Assembly (NCBI GenBank): GCA_902491475.1
Contig: CABUHY010000001.1
Coordinates: forward strand, 1-64,000
Direction: 5' to 3'
Length of the DNA: 64,000 nt
From: an uncultured Eubacteriales bacterium
Lineage (GTDB): Bacteria; Bacillota; Clostridia; Oscillospirales; Acutalibacteraceae
In this document: positions 1 through 7,590 of the stretch, piece after piece
Layout: each line of letters opens with the position of its first letter
Position numbering within the stretch: the first letter of the stretch is position 1
Program-made: the position numbers and the translations under genes
Notes under the pieces: generated by a model
Databases searched by the model: none
What the model saw: the letters and a program-made list of their open reading frames with translations, nothing else
What the model was told of the DNA's origin: nothing

Positions 1-66
1 CAAATTCAAACAGAGTTAACATCACCACAACCTAAAACGAAAGGTGGTGAGGATACTGTGTTATAA
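1..66 (+). CDS. 3' tail of a CDS entering from the left edge
   Basis: An open frame in phase with base 1 runs 21 codons and stops with TAA at 64-66. The visible tail is hydrophilic (Q, T, P, K, G rich) and carries no recognisable motif. It is placed as coding only because a well-positioned small gene follows 38 bases later on the same strand, as in a short operon. It could be the end of an integrase or another island gene, but nothing in it proves that. Confidence 0.35.
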   Translation, partial: QIQTELTSPQPKTKGGEDTVL

Positions 67-104
67 CAGAATTGTAAAAGCTATTCTGTTGAGGAGGAAT
101 TCAT

Positions 105-254
105 ATGGCTAAAACTAAAATTAAAGCAGATTCGATTCAAGAGTTATGCAGTATTGCAAAAGCGAAATTACTCTTAAAATCAGAGGAAGATGTTGAAGTG
201 AGTTGGACATCTGAATCTAAACGAATGAATGTAATTATTGAGGTCAAGTCATAA
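105..254 (+). CDS. Small hypothetical protein, 49 aa
   Basis: ATG at 105 is preceded by a strong GAGGAGG at 91-97 (7-base spacing). The frame closes with TAA at 252-254, and a strong intrinsic terminator begins six bases later. The product is lysine- and glutamate-rich: a short helical N-terminal half around QELCSIAKAKLLL, then VEVSWTSESKRMNVIIEV, which looks like two beta strands. I do not recognise the family. Its size, strong ribosome site and own terminator mark it as a real gene at the end of an operon whose first part is outside the window. Confidence 0.6.
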   Translation: MAKTKIKADSIQELCSIAKAKLLLKSEEDVEVSWTSESKRMNVIIEVKS

Positions 255-259
255 AAACG

Positions 260-290
260 GAGTCTTTACCGAAAGGTAAAGACTCTTTTT
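260..290 (+). terminator. Intrinsic terminator
   Basis: An 11-bp perfect stem GAGTCTTTACC / GGTAAAGACTC with a GAAA loop (260-285) is followed by a run of Ts. It closes the operon ending at 254. Confidence 0.9.
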
Positions 291-321
291 TCTTTTGCCA
301 TGAAATAGCAAGTGATTTTTA

Positions 322-350
322 TTTACATATTTCTGCATAAATGGTAATAT
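322..350 (+). promoter_or_regulatory. Sigma-A-type promoter of the NYN gene
   Basis: TTTACA (322-327) and TAATAT (345-350) are separated by 17 bases. They lie about 30 bases upstream of an AAGGAGGT ribosome site (366-373) for the gene at 380. Confidence 0.65.
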
Positions 351-379
351 ATAAGCACATAAATTAAGGAGGTAAAATT

Positions 380-1792
380 ATGTCGAAACCTATGCGTTTG
401 GAAGACTTAAAAAACATGGATTTAGACGATGAAATATTAGAAGACTACTCGGATAAATCCTCATTTAGTAATTACTCAAAATCTATTGCAATTAAAATAG
501 CATATTTGCTCGGTGTCCGGCAGGATTTTATATTTACAATTGATGAATCTGCCGAAGATATATTTAACGAGCTAACAGGCAATATGGATGCTACAATTAT
601 ACGAGCGTTAAATAACTTGCGAAGCAATATTATTTTAAATTTTAAGCGAATCAGCCGTACAATTAGAATTTCTGCTAACGACTATCAGCCCATATATAAA
701 ATAGATATTTTAGAAAATGATTTTAAAACTTTAAAAAAATATAATATAGAGATTACTACCGGACGACAGGATTTAAATGAATACTTAGAGAGAATCAATA
801 CCGAAATTCAAAAGCATATAGATTTTGTATCAACACTCTTTCCCGATTGGATTGAATTCAAACATATAAAATTCATGTTTAATATGCCTACAAATAAAAT
901 AAAGGAGGAGTCCGAAAAGTATCAAAGCAATCAAAATTATTATCCTTATAAAAGATATTTTTATTGGCGCAATCCTGTGGAATACGGAAATATACTACTC
1001 TCTGATGTTAAATTCCTTGATATTATATATCAGAATGCCGGAGGATATTTTCAAGATATAGATCGAGTTATCGATGCCAGCGATAATGTTAAGAACAATA
1101 TAAATAATTTTATAAATAACGGCAATAAAATACAGATATTTGTTGATGGCGAAAACTGCGATCCTTATCGCTTGGCTGCTATGTTTGATAGTCTTAAGGG
1201 TTATGAAATACAAAAGATTGATAAAGTCATTGTTTATTATGATGAACTCAACTCGTCAAAGGCTTGGCTGCAACTGAAATTCTTTACATATAATGTGGAA
1301 GTTGAAACCATTGCTGTTGAGCGTATTAAAGAGGACAAGTCACTTGTAGATCATAAACTCGTTGCCGGTGTTTCAAAAGCAGTATATAAGGATGATGTGG
1401 ATTCTATAATTCTTGCTTCAAGCGATTCTGACTTTTGGTCTGTTATCGAGGATGTTGATGCAAATTATCTTGTTCTTCTTGAAAAAACAAAATGTGGTTT
1501 TGACTTTAGATCGCTTCTTTGGAATCACAATATTTTTTATTGCTATCTTGATAAGTTTATGACTCCAGAAAAGGACAAGTTCTTTGATATAGTGTTCAAG
1601 AAAGAACTTGAAAAAGTTATTGCAAACTCATTTGTTTTGCCAAATGCAGAGCAAATCTTTAGAGAAGCACTTACGCAAACTCGTGCCTCATTATCGTCTA
1701 CGGCGAGAGACCACCTTTACAACACTACAATGAACAATCTTAAGTTGGTGCTTAATAGCAATGGTACTTTTTCAATAGAGATTACAAAATAG
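380..1792 (+). CDS. NYN (PIN-like) domain protein, 470 aa
   Basis: The C-terminal half (about residues 250-390) is a NYN/LabA-type nuclease domain. It has IQIFVDGENCD with the first catalytic Asp, then SLVDHKLVAG with a second Asp, then ILASSDSDFW, the usual DSD motif. NYN proteins are PIN-fold, metal-dependent RNases. The N-terminal 240 residues are helical and unfamiliar; the segment after the NYN domain is another helical region. The gene has its own promoter and an AAGGAGGT site six bases before the ATG. It sits directly upstream of the defence cassette but is separated from it by a terminator, so co-operation is only suggested. The nuclease fold is seen; RNA as substrate is inferred from the family. 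Confidence 0.75.
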   Translation: MSKPMRLEDLKNMDLDDEILEDYSDKSSFSNYSKSIAIKIAYLLGVRQDFIFTIDESAEDIFNELTGNMDATIIRALNNLRSNIILNFKRISRTIRISANDYQPIYKIDILENDFKTLKKYNIEITTGRQDLNEYLERINTEIQKHIDFVSTLFPDWIEFKHIKFMFNMPTNKIKEESEKYQSNQNYYPYKRYFYWRNPVEYGNILLSDVKFLDIIYQNAGGYFQDIDRVIDASDNVKNNINNFINNGNKIQIFVDGENCDPYRLAAMFDSLKGYEIQKIDKVIVYYDELNSSKAWLQLKFFTYNVEVETIAVERIKEDKSLVDHKLVAGVSKAVYKDDVDSIILASSDSDFWSVIEDVDANYLVLLEKTKCGFDFRSLLWNHNIFYCYLDKFMTPEKDKFFDIVFKKELEKVIANSFVLPNAEQIFREALTQTRASLSSTARDHLYNTTMNNLKLVLNSNGTFSIEITK

Positions 1793-1976
1793 GAAAACAA
1801 AGTAGTAGACTTTGCGTTTTAAACGACACCTCAGTGTAAGGTTCGCAATTCCTCATACGAATTTGCTGTTCTAAGTGAAAATAAAATTCTAAGAGATTTT
1901 TGAGAGACGCAAAGTCTGAAAAATGGCTTAAATAGGCGGTTTTGAAAAAAGATTGCAAGCCTCTAACCCCGTCATT
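1793..1976. other. Non-coding stretch with a long-range inverted repeat
   Basis: There is no credible gene here. An 11-bp perfect inverted repeat, AGACTTTGCGT (1807-1817) and ACGCAAAGTCT (1907-1917), brackets about 90 bases. Inside it, 1838-1868 loosely resembles the tRNA T-arm/acceptor sequence found intact at 1977-2004. The stretch may be an attachment-site region or an RNA; nothing decides between these. Confidence 0.45.
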
Positions 1977-2004
1977 TAAGGTTCGAATCCTTATACCTCT
2001 GCCA
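1977..2004 (+). pseudogene. tRNA 3'-end remnant (candidate att site)
   Basis: A perfect T-arm is present: stem TAAGG, loop TTCGAAT, stem CCTTA (1977-1993). It is followed by a 7-nt acceptor 3' strand TACCTCT, discriminator G and encoded CCA (2002-2004). The matching 5' acceptor strand (AGAGGTA), D-arm and a pairing anticodon stem are not found upstream, so only the 3' part of a tRNA is present. This is the usual footprint of an integrase that targets tRNA 3' ends. Confidence 0.7.
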
Positions 2005-2010
2005 CGAAAA

Positions 2011-2037
2011 AGAGCTGAAAATTCAGCTCTTTTTTTA
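2011..2037 (+). terminator. Intrinsic terminator after the tRNA remnant
   Basis: Nine-bp stem AGAGCTGAA / TTCAGCTCT with an AA loop, followed by a T-run (2030-2037). It probably came along with the tRNA 3' end as the original tRNA terminator. Confidence 0.85.
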
Positions 2038-2369
2038 TTTATTTTCCCCTATTTTTGCTTGTGTTTATGATATTGATATTTTTAGAATTTTGTGATATAT
2101 TGAGTATGTTAATTATCAAGAAATCAGCGAACATACTTTTTTGATAATTACTCCGACAACCGTAGATAGTAATAGTTGCATTGAATGGTGTTTATTATTT
2201 ATTGTTCGTATTAATTACCCCAAAGGTGAGGCTTTTGTTATTTTGTACAGAATCTTGTTAATGATAGGTCGAATTTTTGGACAGTTGCTATTTATTTGTA
2301 GATATTATGTGTTTTGTATGATATAATTATATTCAAAGCATTTAGTTTATTAAATAATGAGGAATTTTT
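2038..2369 (+). promoter_or_regulatory. AT-rich leader with -10 box of the defence operon
   Basis: About 330 bases of very AT-rich DNA contain no credible gene; the short frame 2141-2326 has no ribosome site. TATAAT at 2322-2327 is the only good promoter element, and no strong -35 lies 17 bases before it. A GAGG ribosome site (2359-2362) precedes the ATG at 2370. Confidence 0.5.
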
Positions 2370-3851
2370 ATGCCAATTTATAGAGAAAATCAACCTACAG
2401 CTGATATATTAATGACATCAATGAGATCTATGGGCTACTCTTTCGAGTCAGCTATTGCAGATATCATTGATAATAGTATTTCTGCTAATGCAACAAAAAT
2501 TGAATTAAAATATCCTGCTGATCCAAGTGAAGCATTTGTAGCAATTTGTGATAATGGTGTTGGCATGACTTCATCCGAACTTTACAATGCTATGAAGTAT
2601 GGAAGCAGACATCATAGCGATGAAAGAGAAGAATTAGATTTAGGTCGATTTGGTTTGGGATTGAAATCTGCATCTCTTTCTCAGTGTAGGAAACTTACTG
2701 TTATAAGTAAGAAAGACGGTGAAGTTTCTTCTTATGTTTGGAGCTTGGATCATGTTGAAAAGCAAAAGAATTGGGAAATTGCACAATATTCAAATGACGA
2801 AATCAAAGAAATTAAATTTAATGATTACTTAAGCGAATTAGAACACGGAACCGTTGTTCTTTGGGAAGACTTTGATGTAATTGAAAAATCATCCGGTCAA
2901 GTATATGCAGCATTATCCAAGTATCAACAATCAACGGCAGATTATATTGCATTGATTTTCCATAGATTTATTAACAGAGATAGAAATAAAATCCAAATTT
3001 ATTCTAATAATTATTTGATTGAAGGTTTAGATCCCTTTCTTGAAAATCATCCTAAAACAGATCCGAGAAGAAAAATTAATCTTCCTATAATGGATTCTAC
3101 CGGAGTAGAGCGTATGGTTTATGTCCAGCCATATGTTTTACCGTTTCAAAAGGATTTATCAGCTGAAGATAAAAGACTTTCTGGCGGAATAGAAAACTAT
3201 AGATCCAAGCAAGGTTTTTATGTTTACAGAAACGAAAGACTTATCATTTGGGGAACATGGTTTGGAAGGCATAGAGACGAATTAACAAAATATGCTAGAG
3301 TAAAAGTTGATATTCCAAATACATTAGATGATATTTGGGGCATAGATATAAAAAAGCAAAATGCAACAATTCCCGGAGTAATAAAGAAGCAGCTTACAAA
3401 AGCAGTTGATGAAGCGATGGATTTGGCTGTAAAAAAGCAAAAACACAGGGGAAGAATTGAAAAAATTGATGATGAGATAGACTACATATGGGACAGAATT
3501 CAATGTCGTGACAATGTATTTACATATAAAATCAATAGGGAGTCAAAAATTTTTGATCTTATAAAAGGTCAAATATCAGATTCTGCTTGGAATCAACTTG
3601 ATATGGTGCTTGAAGAGATTGAAAATGCAGTCCCTTATCAACAAATCTATATTGACAAATCGCAAAACAAAGTTGATGAAGAAATATCTAAAGAAAGAAT
3701 GGCTGAAATTCAAGCAAAAGCAGAAATGCTGATTAAAATGTCAGTTTCAATGTGGAATACAACAAGGGAAAACGCAATTGACATTCTTTTAAAATCAGAA
3801 CCTTTTAACCAATTTCCACAACTTAAAGATATTTTATATAATGAGAGGTAG
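2370..3851 (+). CDS. MutL/MORC-like GHKL ATPase of Mza-type defence cassette, 493 aa
   Basis: The N-terminal 120 residues hold the GHKL (Bergerat) ATP-binding fold. The N-box is AIADIIDNSISANATKIEL (near residue 30), the G1 box is CDNGVGM (near 65) and the G2 box is LGRFGLGLKSAS (near 95). The rest lacks histidine-kinase or MutL endonuclease motifs, so this is a MutL/MORC-type ATPase that probably clamps on or senses DNA. It is the first gene of a tight operon; its stop lies just before the next gene's start. Comparative genomics places such ATPases beside Z1 proteins in restriction-like operons, and the MutL-Z1-DUF-AIPR set is the antiphage system called Mza. The defence role is inferred from gene content. 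Confidence 0.85.
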   Translation: MPIYRENQPTADILMTSMRSMGYSFESAIADIIDNSISANATKIELKYPADPSEAFVAICDNGVGMTSSELYNAMKYGSRHHSDEREELDLGRFGLGLKSASLSQCRKLTVISKKDGEVSSYVWSLDHVEKQKNWEIAQYSNDEIKEIKFNDYLSELEHGTVVLWEDFDVIEKSSGQVYAALSKYQQSTADYIALIFHRFINRDRNKIQIYSNNYLIEGLDPFLENHPKTDPRRKINLPIMDSTGVERMVYVQPYVLPFQKDLSAEDKRLSGGIENYRSKQGFYVYRNERLIIWGTWFGRHRDELTKYARVKVDIPNTLDDIWGIDIKKQNATIPGVIKKQLTKAVDEAMDLAVKKQKHRGRIEKIDDEIDYIWDRIQCRDNVFTYKINRESKIFDLIKGQISDSAWNQLDMVLEEIENAVPYQQIYIDKSQNKVDEEISKERMAEIQAKAEMLIKMSVSMWNTTRENAIDILLKSEPFNQFPQLKDILYNER

Positions 3852-3855
3852 TTAT

Positions 3856-6657
3856 ATGAATACAGACTTAATGAAAGTGCAAAAACTCGTGTCATTTGTT
3901 AATGGTCTAATTGGAATTAAAGAAGGCGAACTGACGGATGATTTATTAGATCAGTACTTAAAGACCGCTATAAATCTGTCAAATCTAGATTTTACAGATT
4001 TGGAAATCGCTGCTGCAAAAAACGATCTTACATATTTTCATCAAATTAAATGTACTCCGGGGGAAAGTCTTTTAGATGACTATGATGATGTTGAGTGGTA
4101 TAAGAATATTAAAGATACCATCGAGCCAAAGTTCTGGAGTAGATATAGTAATTATTTGATTGATGAAAAGCATTTTTCTCCAAATGTTGTAGCTACTCTT
4201 GGAAACGAAACTTTAGACAGGGATATTATGAACTATTTGGGAAATCCAAATTCGGATTATAATTTCTTTAAAAGGGGTTTAATTATAGGCGATGTACAAT
4301 CTGGTAAAACCTCAACTTATATTGGATTAATGTGCAAAGCAGCCGATGCAGGATATAAAGTTTTCATTCTTCTTACTGGTACAATTGAAGGCTTGAGAAA
4401 GCAAACTCAAGAAAGAGTAGAAGAAGGATTTATAGGAATTGATATGAGTTCCGATAAATCAAATAAGCGTGTTGGTGTAGGATTGGATAATAAGCCTATA
4501 TTTGCTGTATCTCTTACATCTAGAAAAGGAGATTTCACTGGAAAAAGTGACCAAATTGCAATGTCACTCCAAAACAATGATGCCGTAGTATTTGTTTTAA
4601 AAAAGAATTCAAGTGTTCTTTCTAAATTAATCGAGTGGCTAAAAACCACAGCAGCCAATAGATTAACAGGTAAAATTGATATACCAATGCTGTTAATTGA
4701 TGACGAAGCAGACAACGCTTCTATTAATACTAGTAAATCAAAAGAAGATCCAAGTAAAATCAATAAGTTAATTAGAGAGCTAGCAAGTCTGTTTTTAAAA
4801 TCGAACTATGTTGGCTTTACTGCTACGCCCTACGCTAATGTCTTTATTGATCCTATTACAACCGAGGATATGTTGAATCATGACTTGTTTCCTGAAAACT
4901 TTATTTATGCTCTTCCAACTCCAAATAATTATATAGGTCCTCAACAAACATTTAATAAAAAGGGCAAATATTACAACCAACTAATATTTATCAAAGATGC
5001 AGGTCGAGTTGAAGAGGATGGTTGGTCATTCTATTTTAAACATAAAAAAGATTGGGAAGATGCACTTCCAGAAAGCCTAACAGATGCTATATATACTTTT
5101 TATTTAGCCAATGCAATCAGAGATATCAGAGGACATCTCTCTTCGCATAGATCAATGCTTATAAATATATCACGATTTGTTAGGGTTCAATATTATATTA
5201 AAGATAAAGTATCAGAAATTCATGATGCTGCATACAGAGCTGTAAAATTCAATTTGAATCCAAATGATTTTGAAAATTCGATGAAAGATCCTATAATAAA
5301 CAGGATATATAATAATTGGGTAAAACATTACTCTAATGTTGAATTTATCGCTTGGGAGGATATTGCAAAAGTTCTTTTTAATGCAATTAAAGAAATACAA
5401 ATCAAGGTTGTAAACAGTACTCAAAAAAATGACAAGTTAGTATATACAGATGATTCCCCAATTCGTGTAATTGCCATTGGTGGTCTTGCTCTATCTCGAG
5501 GTCTAACACTTGAAGGACTATTAACCAGTTATTTCTTTAGAAATACTGCAACATATGATGTCTTAATGCAAATGGGAAGATGGTTTGGATATAGAAAAGA
5601 CTATGATGATCTGTTTAGAATATGGACTCATGAGGATTCGGCAAGATGGTATGCAGAAATTGCAGAGGCAACAGATATATTAAAACAAGATATGCAGGAT
5701 ATGAGAGACAAAGGAATGTCTCCTAAAGACTTCGGTATAAGGGTTAGAGATGATTGTACTGAACTTCAAATAACTGCGAGAAATAAAATGAGAAGTGCAA
5801 CAGATGAGTATGAATTTTCGGGCTATGCCGGAAAGATAGTAGAAACCCCATATCTGTTTTCTGATGCTACAAAAAACAGATGCAATTTTAGCACAATAGA
5901 AGAATTCGTTCAAAATTTGATAATGGCAGGAAAACAATTTGAAAAGATGCAGGGCTCTGGTGAACATTATGTTCTTCAAAATGTTGAAAAAGGTGAAATA
6001 CTTAAATTACTATGTTCATTAAATATTTCAAGATATAACCACGAGTTTTATAAAGATCAAATTATCGATTATATTTCTTCAGAAAGTGATAAATATATTG
6101 ACATGTGGGATGTTGCATTTATGGATGGCAACGATGATAGAAACACAATTGATCTATGTGGTAGAAAAATCAAAAAAGTATCAAGAAATAATTGTTCTAT
6201 TGAAGGTGAAAGATTGAAAATAGGACAAAGAGGAAAACTTGGTGGTCCTACTGATGGTCAAATTGGGATTGTAGATTTCAATAATAAAAAAGCATCAAAA
6301 ATAGTGGAAGATGCAATTAGTGATTTTAAAGCACTCTACAAGCAAGAGCATTATGGAGATGAGTTTAAAAAAGGTCGTCAATATCCGTCTGACACTTGGT
6401 TTAAGTTTATCAAAGATAGAAAGCCGTTACTAATTGTATATCTAATAGATGTAAATTGTGAAAATAGTAAAGCTATCAATGCATATCGTGATGAAATGAT
6501 AGATAGAAAACGTAACATTGCTATTCCATCTGTAGGTGTTGCGATTGGTTTCCCTCAAAACGATAATGTTCATACTTCAAAGAAAAAGTATAAAGCCAAT
6601 TTGTACTATAATTACTTTGAAAGAGAAGAAGATGAGTTAGAAGCAGAAGAGGAATAA
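3856..6657 (+). CDS. Z1-domain helicase-like ATPase, 933 aa
   Basis: A superfamily-II-like ATPase with a Z1 domain. Walker A is IIGDVQSGKTSTYIG (about residue 150), Walker B is LLIDDEADNA (about 285), and motif III is VGFTATPYANV (about 320). The C-terminal helicase part has GGLALSRGLTLEG and QMGRWFGYR, the arginine-finger motif VI. ATG 3856 is chosen because GAGAGGT sits six bases before it. The in-frame ATG at 3841 is inside the preceding gene and lacks such a site. Length and motif order fit full-length Z1 proteins. It probably uses ATP to move along or remodel DNA together with the GHKL partner. It is followed with one base of spacing by the nuclease-fold gene. Confidence 0.88.
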   Translation: MNTDLMKVQKLVSFVNGLIGIKEGELTDDLLDQYLKTAINLSNLDFTDLEIAAAKNDLTYFHQIKCTPGESLLDDYDDVEWYKNIKDTIEPKFWSRYSNYLIDEKHFSPNVVATLGNETLDRDIMNYLGNPNSDYNFFKRGLIIGDVQSGKTSTYIGLMCKAADAGYKVFILLTGTIEGLRKQTQERVEEGFIGIDMSSDKSNKRVGVGLDNKPIFAVSLTSRKGDFTGKSDQIAMSLQNNDAVVFVLKKNSSVLSKLIEWLKTTAANRLTGKIDIPMLLIDDEADNASINTSKSKEDPSKINKLIRELASLFLKSNYVGFTATPYANVFIDPITTEDMLNHDLFPENFIYALPTPNNYIGPQQTFNKKGKYYNQLIFIKDAGRVEEDGWSFYFKHKKDWEDALPESLTDAIYTFYLANAIRDIRGHLSSHRSMLINISRFVRVQYYIKDKVSEIHDAAYRAVKFNLNPNDFENSMKDPIINRIYNNWVKHYSNVEFIAWEDIAKVLFNAIKEIQIKVVNSTQKNDKLVYTDDSPIRVIAIGGLALSRGLTLEGLLTSYFFRNTATYDVLMQMGRWFGYRKDYDDLFRIWTHEDSARWYAEIAEATDILKQDMQDMRDKGMSPKDFGIRVRDDCTELQITARNKMRSATDEYEFSGYAGKIVETPYLFSDATKNRCNFSTIEEFVQNLIMAGKQFEKMQGSGEHYVLQNVEKGEILKLLCSLNISRYNHEFYKDQIIDYISSESDKYIDMWDVAFMDGNDDRNTIDLCGRKIKKVSRNNCSIEGERLKIGQRGKLGGPTDGQIGIVDFNNKKASKIVEDAISDFKALYKQEHYGDEFKKGRQYPSDTWFKFIKDRKPLLIVYLIDVNCENSKAINAYRDEMIDRKRNIAIPSVGVAIGFPQNDNVHTSKKKYKANLYYNYFEREEDELEAEEE

Positions 6658-6658
6658 T

Positions 6659-7582
6659 ATGAAAGCTATAAAAGAACACTTTGAAGAATTTAAAAATCCC
6701 TGCTATTTTTCAAGAGTTGATAACAATCACATTTTAGGATTGCATATTGGATTAGATGACAAGGGAAGAAAGTGCATAGAATTACGAACCAAAAAATTTT
6801 CTGTAAGAAGAATAACCGGAACTAATGTTATTGAGGTTGGTCAATTCAAAAACAACAATTACTATAGTATTAGATTCACTTTAATAAATGATGAAATGTC
6901 CGGATTGTTTTATAAATTCTGCGAAGATTTAGTTGAAGAAACAAGAACTTTAAAACTTGAGGAAGAAGGATATCAAGCTGTAGTAGAAAGATACCTACAA
7001 TGGAAAAGGATGTTTGTTTCGTCAAAAAAAGATTTGCTAACAGAAATACAAATCATGGGATTAATTGGTGAAATTCTTTTTTTAAAAGGAAATCTTGCTG
7101 AAAGAATCGGTCTCTCAAATGCATTGAAAAGTTGGAGTGGTCAAGAATTAACACACAAGGATTTCTCATATAAAGACTCTTGGTTTGAGTGTAAAGCGAT
7201 TTCAAGAAGTACATTAACAGTCAAAATATCTTCATTAGAACAACTCGATAGTAATGTTGATGGTGAGTTGGTTGTTTATTCACTTGAAAAAATGAGCGAG
7301 GTATATAACGGAATATCATTAAACAGTCTAATTTTAGATACCGCAAAATTGTTTAAAACCGCAGAAGAAAAAGAAGATTTTTTATCGAAAGTTGCACTTC
7401 AAGGATATGAATACAATACATATTATGACTCTTTTGTTTATGAGATTTCTTCTTTTCATAGATATTTGGTTAATGATGATTTTCCAAAATTAACTAGGAA
7501 ACAAATCAACAAAGCCATTAGCAGCGCTTCATATGTTTTATCAATGCCTGAGATAGCTCCCTTTGAAATAAAAGAAAAGTAG
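6659..7582 (+). CDS. DUF4420 PD-(D/E)XK motif protein, 307 aa
   Basis: A member of the PD-(D/E)XK-fold family annotated as DUF4420. The core lies around residues 135-180: GLIGEILFLKG supplies the upstream Glu, then THKDFSYKDSWFECKAISR supplies D...E-x-K. This is a plausible metal-binding nuclease active site. The gene starts one base after the Z1 stop and ends eight bases before the AIPR gene, so all are translated from one mRNA. Within an Mza-type system this is the best candidate for the DNA-cutting subunit, but cleavage has not been shown here. Confidence 0.85.
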   Translation: MKAIKEHFEEFKNPCYFSRVDNNHILGLHIGLDDKGRKCIELRTKKFSVRRITGTNVIEVGQFKNNNYYSIRFTLINDEMSGLFYKFCEDLVEETRTLKLEEEGYQAVVERYLQWKRMFVSSKKDLLTEIQIMGLIGEILFLKGNLAERIGLSNALKSWSGQELTHKDFSYKDSWFECKAISRSTLTVKISSLEQLDSNVDGELVVYSLEKMSEVYNGISLNSLILDTAKLFKTAEEKEDFLSKVALQGYEYNTYYDSFVYEISSFHRYLVNDDFPKLTRKQINKAISSASYVLSMPEIAPFEIKEK

Positions 7583-7590
7583 GTGTAATT

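Noticed and set aside
1800..2007. A complete tRNA or tmRNA gene
   Set aside because: Only the T-arm, acceptor 3' strand and CCA fold; no matching 5' acceptor strand, D-arm or tmRNA tag region is present.
2141..2326. 61-residue open frame in the leader of the defence operon
   Set aside because: No ribosome site, AT-driven composition, and it overlaps the -10 region of the operon promoter.
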